64,000 nucleotides of DNA from Glandiceps talaboti (lineage: Eukaryota > Hemichordata > Enteropneusta > Spengelidae). Shown piece by piece: positions 46,601 through 58,700 of this stretch; within the stretch, counting starts at the first letter, position 1; every line of letters starts with the position of its first letter. The notes below the pieces were generated by a model that saw only the letters and a list, made by a program, of their open reading frames with translations, made no database searches and had not been told where the DNA came from. Both the position numbers and the translations under genes were made by a program. The stretch spans positions 2,163,111 through 2,227,110 of the forward strand of contig NC_135571.1 in NCBI RefSeq assembly GCF_964340395.1. The letters are read 5' to 3'.

Positions 46601-49600
46601 TTCCTATGGTAACACAGCATTGACACAGGATACATGTATGTCATCACTTGACGGTGTGATTAATCAATTACAGACAATCAATGTATATGTATACGTGTAT
46701 AGCTGATTTTCCAGTAATAGAGCTATATACATCATAAAACAGGATGTTGTGACATCAGCGTATAATATATTACCTTATTTGCATTTTGGTACCTGAACGT
46801 GGTAGCTGATACCGTACATTTCCATGAAATCCTCAAGTTTAAGATCGTACTGCAGCCTGTACAACGTGTAGTTAGATTATACATTGTATACACATATCTG
46901 TCTCAGTGCCAATTACGTTTCTATGAAACATTCCAATGATGCAATGTTATAACTGATTTTCCAGTAACAAGGCTATATCCCAAGCTATCAAACAGGATAT
47001 CAACATCTCCATTATATCATGGAGTTTACAAGAGAACAGCTTGTTCATACACATACATTGTTGGTGGTGTATACGTGTACATGTATATACTCCCTGGGGA
47101 GTTGAAAGGCTACTGTGCCTTTTTAGGTTCATACTGCTGGTAATGATTATGAAGTGGTTTGAGCACAGAATCATGGGGATGCCCTATAGGAAAAGCCAAC
47201 ATTATTATTACTACTATAGTACTGTTATGTGTCTGTTATTAAACTGATGTGGCAATACGGATATATATTTCTTCATCCCTGATGTTATTTCCTGCCATTA
47301 CCTTTCCATGAAACATTCCAATGATACAGTTGTTATAGGTTAATTATCCTCACGCTGTCAAAACCAGGATATGATTATCAATACAGTACCTCCCACTATG
47401 GAGAAATGTACTTGTTCATATACATGTATGTACAAATGTACATGTATGATGTAGGTACAATGTAATACATGTGTCTAGCTGATATACAATGTACATGTAG
47501 CAATACAGATGTACATTACTTCACTCTTGATACCAGTGTAGTGTTATCTCAATGGCAATTACATTTTCCATGAAACATTGCAATGATACACCATAGCTTT
47601 ATCCTATGTAGCATCATTGTATCTAGCACTACATCATAGTAGTACATGTATCTGTGGCATCAAATCTCAAAATGTCTCTTTTTGGGGTGAAGAGATGATT
47701 CGATACCACAAATAGCACTACACTGTTATTGTAATTATTGCCACTGTCACTTTTAGTGTACATCATACATGTAAGCTCATTCTCATACGTCAAAATGAAT
47801 ATGTCAAAAAATAAAATAAAAAGCTACAGTAACTGTACAGAAATATTCTTCAGTTACATGTACATTTACTATGGCCAATATGAAGCTAGCACTTACATGT
47901 AGATGTCACATACATGGCTACTATAGCGTTTAGCAAGAAATGACAACAGCGTGTACGTAATTCAGTGACAGAACATTTGTATTTAATTTCCAGTTTTACC
48001 ATGAGAGGTAGGGTTATCACAAGGCCATCAAAAGTAGTTTGTTCCACACTGCTTTCTTGCAACAAAATCTTGCTAATAGGATTGGATGAATTTGTACATG
48101 TATGCAGTACATTCTATTTGTGTATTGGCTAAATGTGAGTTATACATGATAAATCTAAATGTACATCAAGTGATAAGTTTTACTAAGTCTCCCTACTGCC
48201 AACTGTGGGTGGAGGGTCTATGGTTATACAAATAATGTACATCAATTGATCAGTTTTACTAAGTCTCCCTACCCCAAACTGTGTTTATTGCTTTGTGAGT
48301 TATACAAATGTACATCAAGTGATAAGTTTTACTAAGTCTCCCTAACCCCAACTGTGTTTATTGCTTTGTGAGTTATACAAATAATGCACATCAAGTGATA
48401 AGTTTTACTAAGTCTCCCTACCCCCAACTGTGTTTATTGCTTTGTGAGTTATACATAAATGTACATCAAGTGATACATGTAAGTTTTACTAAGTCTCCCT
48501 AACCCCAACTGTGTTTATTGGCTTTGTGAGTTATACAAATAATGTACATCAAGTGATAAGTTTTACTAAGTCTCCCTACCCCCAACTGTGTTTATTGCTT
48601 TGTGAGTTATACATGATACATGTACATGTAAATGTACATCAAGTGATAAGTTTTACTAAGTCTCCCTACCCCAACTGTGTTTATTGCTTTGTGAGTTATA
48701 CATGATAAATACTGAACAACAAGTGATGATTCACATAGTCAATGTGATAAGATAAAGATGAGACCATACTGATCTATTGACCTCTAGATGACACTTGTTG
48801 TAACAGTCTGATGACTAATGCATGAATACTCATCTGAGAGTCTTACAACTGATAACGTATGGTAACTTAAATGACTTAAGACATTTGACAGTCTTGTACG
48901 GTGTCAGCTTTCACTTTCAAATTGAAGTTACATGTAAGCTTTCTGTGTCCTTACTTTTTTAGCTTGTACTTATACAGTAGATATCATCACTAGTCTATCA
49001 TGGTGAAAGTTTAAGTATATGTACTACTCTGGCAAGCTAGGCTTCGGTTTACTAAGCTAGCCACAAACTACATGTAAAACTTGTAAAACTTAATTGTTTT
49101 GAGTGGACTTTGTTTTAATAGTATTACAGTAGGGTTGATAGTACAACTCTGGCAAGCTAGGCTTTGGTTTACTAAAATAGCCACAAACTAAAACTTGTAA
49201 AACTTAATTGTTTTGAGTGGACTTTGTTTTAATAGTATTACAGTAGGGTTGATAGTACTACTCTGGCAAGCTAGGCTTCGGTTTACTTAAGATAGACACA
49301 CACTTAATTTTTGTGACATGTTGATATGGGACATGTAATAGAGACATTGAATAGATGTTGGTTGAATCATACGGTTGCTTTTTTGATGGTCTCTATGATT
49401 TGGTAGAGTACATTTTTTTTGCGGGGTGGGGGGAAGGGGAGGGGACTATCTTGATCATACTCTCTTTATCACAGAGTAATTACGTGGACATGTACATGTA
49501 TATCACGTAACAGATATGCCATTGCCACCCACTCCAGTAATCTCATATCTGCTGGCCGTTACATACAACTTATATTACAAGAAATTCAGAAAACAATAAG

Positions 49601-52600
49601 TGTACAGTGGTTTGATGACCTAAACAAGGAAGTACAAATGTATATCCCCAGCTATTTTTTTTGACCCACCCATTCTGTATTAGGCCTAAAATGAATGGTT
49701 ACCCTACCCAACCTAGTTTTTCACTGCCGGCACACTAATTATGTGAGAACCTGGGATTGAAACCCTGGCCTTCAAGAAAGGGTTTCAGTGACTAAGTTTT
49801 AAGAATGACGGCAATCCATTCTATACTTTTTGTTTTCTGAATTTGTTGTATGTAAATGCTGGTGGCCTATTATAGTACAGTATAAAATTCAATCCAGTTA
49901 TCTTATCAGTGGAGCTGTATGGATTAGATAAGATTATTCACTTGTTCTGTGTCCTTGTTGTTGTGTTTTGTGGTTGATTGGTTTGTTATGGTGACATGCT
50001 ATTTTATTTTTAAATTGATAGACATGTACATATTAGTTACTTTTAACCCTTTCACCACCAGTACCCGGTATACCGGGACGCGCTAGGGCGCCCACCAGTA
50101 CCCGGTATACCGGGACGCCAAAGTTCATTCACCTATCTTGCCGTAAAACCGTTCAAAGGCAGCAATTGCTGCAAAATTTGCTGCCATAACTAGTTCCACA
50201 CATGCGTATTAGCCTTGTTTATATTGCCTGCCATTTTGAATGTATGATAGTGAACGGTATCGAGAGCTACGATCCAAATGACGAGCGATCGTAATTTTAC
50301 GTGCGTTTTTCGCCCACAAGATCGAATTTAAACATGGCGGATATAATTAACGGCTCTCATAACATGGTCTACGATATAAATTATGTCACTGTCTTTGAAT
50401 ATTTCGACTGAATTTGACTCGAAATACATCATTGAATACAAGTATTTAGCTGTGGGAACACATTGTACTTGTGTGTAAGCATCAAATTCCCGCTAAGTCC
50501 GTATGAGCTGCCGGTGGCAGTTTACGGTTGAATTTTTGAATGTCGGCAAATTTACGCAATCTTGTGACAGGTACCGACTCCCATACTAACGTCTTGGTTG
50601 TAATTTTTGGCTATAAAATGGATTATTTTGGTTTTATTTCTTTTGTTACATCTCAGTAATGACTTGTATTTGTACTTGCTCAGCGTGTACAGGTCAGTGG
50701 AGGGAAATTTATGCACGATACGGGCGATTTTACGAATCGGATTTTTTATGTGCGTTTTTCAACGTAAAATTCAAATTTCAACATTGCCGAAGCAAAATCT
50801 GTCTCCCCTAACGTAACTTACAATGTAAATAACGGTGCTGTTCGTAGAAAATTCCACTCAATTTTGACTATGAATACGATGTTTTATACAAGGAGATGAC
50901 TGAGTGAACTCAATGCAGGAAATGGAAGGATCAGATTATCGCAACGTAACTTCAAAGTCCCGACTGCATATTTGGTTTTGTGGGTACAGCATGTTGGCAA
51001 AAAGCGCCACTTTGGCGTCCCGATTTGGACTCGTATACTACCAACTTGTGGGCATTTTTACTGATTTTGAGCATAAATTTGGTGATAATTTTTTGTTGTT
51101 CTGTCAAATAATGATATATAATTACACAAACTAATTTTTCTGAAGGTATTGGTGCAACGACTTCAGGTATTTTTGTCCCTTTCATTGTCGGTGCGGGACC
51201 GACTAATTGCGTTGTAATCAGATTAGAGAGCCGTTATTTTTTTCCGTTCAAATGTAATACGACTGAAAATAACATTTTCTGCCAAATTTTCGCCGATTTT
51301 GACCATTTAACCAGTATACATAATTTTGTAGAAACATGAATGTTGGTATTTTGAATTTAGTTTGTTATATAAATGTTTTGTTTATTTGTGACATGTCAAT
51401 AAATAAACAACACAGGGTTTTTTTACCAATATTTTCTTATTTTAACCCAAATTTCAGTTGTGAATGTGATATTTGAATCTGATTATTTGTAAGTATGATA
51501 TAGACAATTTATTTTCCAGTAAAATGATACCTAATTTTCAAAGATTGGGCAATTCTAAGGATTTTTGTATCAATTTGATTGCATACCACTCACTCTCACT
51601 TTATGTTAGTGAGGGGGCTGGTGGAGCACAAGCAATCCCATGAGGCCAATGGTGGTGAAAGAGTTAAGTCAAAACAGAGTCTTCCGCCAGACCAACACAT
51701 TCCATATATTGGCACCAGAAGTGTGTCTCCAATTAAGTTGACATTTATAACTCAGTTACCGTTTCCTGTAGCTTACCACATATGTAGGGAGACATGCTGC
51801 TTACATAAATACATATAACTTATAGCCTAGTTCCTTACTACAATCATCTCCACTCACATATAGGGAAAGTCACTATTCTAGCACAAAAATCTGTGCTACC
51901 CTGCCTGCTTTCGTATAAATGTAATGACATTATCGCGTCCCCACATGATTTCACTTACATACATGTACAGTAATAATAGGGAAAGTCACTATTCTAGCAC
52001 AAAAATTTGTGCTACCCCCGACTGCCTTCATATAAATGTGATGATATTATCGTATCCTCACATGATTTTAGTTCCAGACTAGAGAGGTGGAGTTTGGTTA
52101 ATGAACAATTGTCTAAAGGAACTAACCAATTGCAGATGCCCATCAATTTGTGATGGATTACTACTGACATGCGTTGTTTACCCTTCGCCCATCAAGGGTA
52201 GCACAGATTTCTGTGCTAGTAGAATAACGACTTTCCCTATACGTGAGTAGAGATGATTGTACTAAATCGTAATGCATCGTATTGGAACTAGACTAAGCAT
52301 ACTACTAGTAGTACAGTAACTGTACTACTCATGTAAATGTGCCATAGTTATCCATAAATAAAATTACTTTTGATGAGGAACCCCTGGTACCATAAAATGA
52401 CTGGGTATTAAACTTCAAGTATTACCTACTTGTAGGCCTTAACTAAAACACTTCCTTCTGATACTGTAGTGTTAAGTACATTTTCAATATTGCATGTACA
52501 CTGCATTTAATCCGATATCGTTTAGCTTAATAAGTGGTTGAGTTTCCAAAGCTTTTAGAATATTTTACGTTAGCATACATGTATATCACTCTGAAAATCC

Positions 52601-53130
52601 AGAAAAGAACATTCAGTTGTTAGTTTGTTGTTGTTTTCTTAGAATGAAAATTGTAGCTTTAAATTGATTAGTTATGAACTGTTACAGATATTTGACGCTT
52701 CGTTATCATCTTCTTTGTTTACAGTTTATGGCTATGGCATGGACAGCAGGTTAGAAGTCAACCTCATGGAGTCACTGACGCTAACCAATAGAATGGCAGA
52801 TGTCATTCAAGTACCTGGATTACATGACAGATCACCTGCTTTCCTGTTGCAAGGTAAGCATTGATTGGCTGTACAGAAACAGAATGAGTGTAGAAATACA
52901 AATGTACATTCATTGCAAAACGTGTGTTGACATTTGATTATATGTTTTAGAGACTAAGTCACACACAACAGAGTTAGAATCAACAAAAATGTGAGAAGTC
53001 GTACACAAATGATATTCTGATGTGATGTACAAATATGTACATGTATGTATATGTATGTATATGTCTTGTAAGTTGTATACAATCATGTGTACACACGTGT
53101 ATACACATGCATGCATGTGCACTCCTATAT

Positions 53131-53175
<45 letters not shown>

Positions 53176-55677
53176 GTGACACACACTACAGGTATAGCAA
53201 TATATATTGATTGTACAGTTTAGAGTCACACACATCAACAAAAATGTGAGAAGACACACAGTTTATATATTTGTAAATTGTATACAGATATCCTGATATG
53301 ATGCATGTACATGTTTTGTATACATATGTACTTGTATGCACACACACATGCACACGCATACACAGTTGTTATACAGAAAAAAATCTACTCCATAACTCTA
53401 TTCTCAAATATATCCAGAACCCCCCCCCCCTCCCCCATGTGATATTGCTGGTGATTTCTTTAGTTTTCATACAGAGTTGTAATATTAGTATTTTGTCAGC
53501 TTTTTAGTTCAACTTATTTATTACAATATTTAATTCATGTACTTGGTCTGTGTTATGTGGTTTATGTAAGGGTGTAACATGTATGATTCATCTACAATAT
53601 GATATATACACTGTAGGCTATCTTACAAACGTACCATGGGGTATAACTATCAAAATTAATCATCTCATAACTGCATGATAATTAGGATCACAAACTTTGA
53701 CGAGGTAGTTAATTAAAAGTGTGGTAACTGTCACAAATACTCTTCACATGAATCCTCACTGAGTTGTGGTTTTATGTTTTGTGTCGTCACAACACAGAAC
53801 AGTCATGGTTCATCAAAGTAGTTTTCATTCATGAATCTAGGATATGGAATTTGAAACGTGTCGCATCACACAAGTGGCAAGTTTGGCATTGTAAAAAGAA
53901 TGAGACGTAATTTACCACAATATCCGGCTTGGCATATACTTAGATGTTGTTCCCCAATATTTTTCTTTGTTCAACCAAGGAAAATATGAGTGACCTAAGG
54001 GGTCTTTATCACTACAAGTCTAGCAACTTAGGTCATGATTATTTTCTGGCTGAATGAAATAAAAGTATTGGAGAATAACATAATTATACCACCGCCAGTA
54101 ATACCAAAGAAAAATTGAGGAAAGTATTGGCAATTTTGAACATTTTGACTCATATTTCAAACACAGCAGAACCAGTGATGTAGACACACGTTATCATGAC
54201 ATACACACGCATTGTCGTATCGTAGAATGACCAGAGTATATACTCCATATTTTTAGCTTATGCATGGTATAATAGTCTAGAAACCGTACATGTCAGCTTG
54301 TTTTCTACAATCTCTCTCTCCATGTATAGTCAAATGAACAAATTCTAGCCAAATCTCCTGCTGAGGAAAGGATGAACAGCACATGTCAGTTAGTAATCTC
54401 TCACACACTGATGGTGGTTGTAGTTGGTTACTTCATTCAGTTTACGACAAACTTGACCTCCAGTGACGTGAGAATGCGATAACATCAGCACATTTATATC
54501 AATGTCAACGCTCCAATAGCATTACACTACTGCTGTTGGTAGTAAGAACAGAATGTCAAGCTATAAAGAAAGCTATTTGACTATACGGTGGAGAGAGATT
54601 GCAGAAAACGAACTCACATATAGATTCTAGACTAGCCTAGGCATACACATGTACTTCAATATTCTGAGAAGTGACATCGTGCAGCCAGATGGCCACCTCT
54701 GCATTTATTAAGCATACACACACACTGTGTGAATATTCTTAGAAGTGACAATGTCCCCGTTAGACGGACAATATTCTGAAAAGTGACGTTGTCCATCCAG
54801 ATGGCCAATATTCTGAGAAGTGACATTGACCAGCCAGATGGCCACATCAGTGTTTATTAGGCATACACACGGACTGACTCAATATTCTTAGAAGTGGCAA
54901 TGTCCCGTTAGACGGCCAATATTCTGAAAAGTGACATTGTCCATCCAGATGGCCAATATTCTGAGAAGTGACTTTGACCAGCCAGATGGCCACCTCAGCG
55001 TTTATTAGGCATATATACACGGACTGACTCAATATTCTGAGAAGTGAAGTTGTCCAACCAGATGCCCACCTCTGTGTTTATTACTCATTCATTACACTTA
55101 ATTAACAAAAACTTTCATATTATATTCTTTCAGTCCCTAGAGTTCTGTAGACAGTTGACTGTTATTAGATTAGTTTACAGCACCTGCTGTCCATATGTTG
55201 ATCTCTACTAGGTACATATACATACATACATGTATATTAACACTTCTAAAACCTAGCTTATTGTATTATTGGCACATAATGGCTACATACCATTCGATTT
55301 GATCACATGCAAATCTAGGAAGATACCATCTTGGTTTTCACAGAGATTATGAAATTGTAACCCAACTTCATTGCATACAGTGTACAGCTACTGGTGTTGT
55401 GATGTCAATTTCTCTTAAGATTAAAAAAGTATGGAATGATGAAATGACGATAAAGTCCTCTATAAAACAAGTCAGTGACATATCAGATAAATTTATGCTG
55501 TGAATTTATTGCTTCAGAAGTAATTATGGATGTTTATCATGCACTATTTAATATTACCATCAATGAGGGATGTACAAATATACATACCATACAGTTTTAA
55601 CCTTTCATTCATTATTTTTTGTCTTTATTAAACACCATTGGCCACAGGGAACCCCCCCCCACACACACACAGACACA

Positions 55678-55767
<90 letters not shown>

Positions 55768-58700
55768 TGCATTTTCTACTCAAAGTTTGTTTCGAGTTTC
55801 GAGATACATGTACTTCGTTAGCTCGCGTATTTTTACCGAGATGAGGGCTCGGAGGTACGATCCGTTAACGATGACAGCATAGTGAACGCGCTACACATAT
55901 TATTGACCAAACGGCAGTGATAAATGATTGTGCAAAACAATAAATCTCAAGCAATAAAAATGAAAGTTTTAACACTCAACAATGAAATTGATAACTATAC
56001 TCTAGTGTATATGACTAATCGGATATGAATATTTCCACTTGATGTGTCAGTTTCTAAGTTTAGAATTTCATCATTTGATACGCGGCATATTTGTTAAGAT
56101 GCAAGTGTCATCAGTAAGACAAATATTTCAAAAACAAAATTTAACAACACGATACTAGCGGGGAAAATATAGGTTGACTCTCGGTAACTGATTTATGCCA
56201 TTGTTTTGGTGATATTAAAGTGACCATATGGATGGATGACAAACGGGTATTTATTTTGGATTTTTAATTCATAAAACAACTCTACTACATTTGTCTACTT
56301 TAAATACAATGTTAAAGAACATACATCAAGTCCATATTTGTAACTCAATAAATTTCAAAAAAACTAAAAAGTGTGTAAAAAGTTTAGTATTGTAGGTATG
56401 TACAATAACAAAGTTGTTTTTTCCAAATTTTTCAATGTTTTACAATTTTTGAGTCACAAATATGGACTTGATACATGTTCTTTCACATTGTATATTCAAC
56501 TAGAAAAACTTAGTACTAGAGTTGTTTTATCATTTAAAATTCCCAGATAAATAGCCAATTTTCATCCACATGGCCCCTTTAATTGTATTTATTATTTTTG
56601 CAACAAGAATAAAATTTAATTTCCTCAACCACTCCCACTAATAATATACAGTTTCAAGGGCAGTTGAGCAAAAGGAAGTATTTGGTGTTGAATATACGGA
56701 ATAAGAAGTGTAATGTAACTGTGGTGGTATATTTGTACAGTGTTTGTGCAAGAAAAGTGTCGCCATATGATGATCACAATGTGTTTTACAAGGCCAATAA
56801 GAACATGGACATTCAGATTGCTCCTGAGGTGTAAAAAAAAATTTGTAATTCCAAGTACATTTAATTTTAAAATAGATGGGGTATGTATGTAGATATTTTA
56901 TTTTATTTTATTATACCATACATGTATATATTTTTTCATGTATGAGTGTCTAGTTCAGGTTTTCCATTGTTTTCCAAATAGTCTCTGTGTTGTTTATTTC
57001 TTCCTATCAGATGTACAGCCATTTCAGATTGGAAGAATAGTTGTATATTGTCTTTTTAAGTTGATGTCAGTTTCCGCACCCGCTATTTCTTGCGAGACTT
57101 CACGATTTTCGCTATTTTATTATTATTTTTCTCGAATTCGTAAAAAAAAAGGTTTAGGGTCGGCATGAAAAACTAGGTGGGGTCAGGTAACTAGAACCAA
57201 ACAACTTTTTTTTTTTGGCCTGAGTAGAATCTACAAAACACGCTGACAGTGAGTGGCGCAGATTGGCCTGTGTTGTATACAGACAAGTACATTGTTAATT
57301 CAGGTTGTGGCCTTCTCAGACAGACACAGACATGGTTATATTAGACAATATACAGTGTACATCATTCATGAAACTCTAGACAACTGTTACCTGCATGCAT
57401 ACATATATACATGTATACATGATATAAATGTAGATGTGATGTCTCTAACAGATAAAGGCACTGTGTATGCTTTAAATGTTAATGTATGCAGTGATCGATA
57501 TATGCTTTACTGCAGATTTTAGAACACGCTATCTAGTTTACTAGGCCATTGTGCAGGTTCATACAGCTATGCCAACATTATCTATCTGTCAGATATGTAC
57601 ATTGTATAAATTAGGGAGATGTCCAAGATAAGTCGATCAGAGCAGTGGTAGTGATCAGTGATGTACAATGTATGTTCAAAAAAACATTCAATATGCATCA
57701 TTATAGTTGTGACTGAGTGAACTTTGAATGAACTTGTATAATAATTCCCCCAAGTCACGTCCTGAAATAAGACAAATTCAATTAATACTAAATGTATGAA
57801 AGAGTATCAAAAAGCTAAAACACATAATTCACAAACAGAATTAAATGTCTGAATAGAATTCCAAATTGACTCAGGTTTTGTACAGCTCATTGATTGAGAT
57901 TGCATTCTCGCAAATCAGAGTTGATCTTTCTTCTTCGACACATCGTGATTTGTGGACGTACAGTGCTGTAAAAGAGGCTACGGTTTATGACGATGTGAGA
58001 ATGGAAAAAAGGGAAGGATGGATAAGGGTGAATTTGATGTATATTTTTCTTTTCTCTTTTTTTTTCAGGAGGTAACAGACTTTTACAGGTACCAGACTAC
58101 ACCTTTGAGAAGGCAATCAACCTACTTAGAAGTGACAATGAGTTTACTTTGATGGCGTCAATCAAACAAGATGTCAGAAACTCTGGTAGTATTATTTCAA
58201 TGTCTGAGGGAAGATCAAAGTAAGTCCTTTCAATCATCTACTAAATTGTATTATTTCCATATGCATGTAATAATTATATTACTGTGGAACGTTTACTGTG
58301 GACAAGCTAAGAATTAAGGATCGACACACAGTTTAAAATTATTGTGGAACGTAACCTTATTTGATAATGTAATTGCAAAAAGCTAACAATTCAAGTGGAA
58401 GGTAAAGTTATGTTTTAATGCCTGCGTGAGCTAGCCGCATGTTAACTCTAGGCTAGCTCAGCCGTAGAATTGAGCATCACCAGGTTGGTAAATTGAAAAG
58501 GGATTTCTTCCATTGGATTCATGGAGGTGTAGTCACTGATAGTAGAGTGATATTTTTATCTTCATTGTTGATCACCTCCTTTGCTGAAAATAGTTGGATT
58601 TGATTGATGTAAACCACATCTCTTAATTATTATAACTGTCTCAGCTGCAAAATAAGCATCAGTTTATATTTGTCTATAAGCTTGTGTACAGTAAGTTCTC

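Larger units (their letters stand above)
27986..52724. other. NELL intron 1 (24.7 kb), repeat-rich
   Basis: Separates the signal-peptide exon from the TSPN exons, as in many NELL genes with a long first intron. Besides the repeats listed separately, it has many TACATGTA/ACATGTACATGT palindromes. Stretches 28.0-29.2, 29.7-30.6, 32.0-33.1, 33.3-37.0, 41.0-42.2, 44.3-46.0 and 52.3-52.7 kb show no exon I can support, only scattered old-repeat phrases. Confidence 0.6.
52854..58068. other. NELL intron 2 (5.2 kb)
   Basis: Contains CA and CT microsatellites, a poly-C tract at 53418-53436, an inverted copy of the 2.1-2.46-kb repeat, a 148-bp tandem repeat, a palindromic MITE and copy 3 of the 370-bp repeat. 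No exon recognised. Confidence 0.55.

Noticed and set aside
28000-52700. Additional NELL exons hidden in intron 1
   Set aside because: The signal-peptide exon (phase 1) joins directly to the TSPN exon (phase 1) and the product aligns with vertebrate NELL without a gap; no extra exon is needed.
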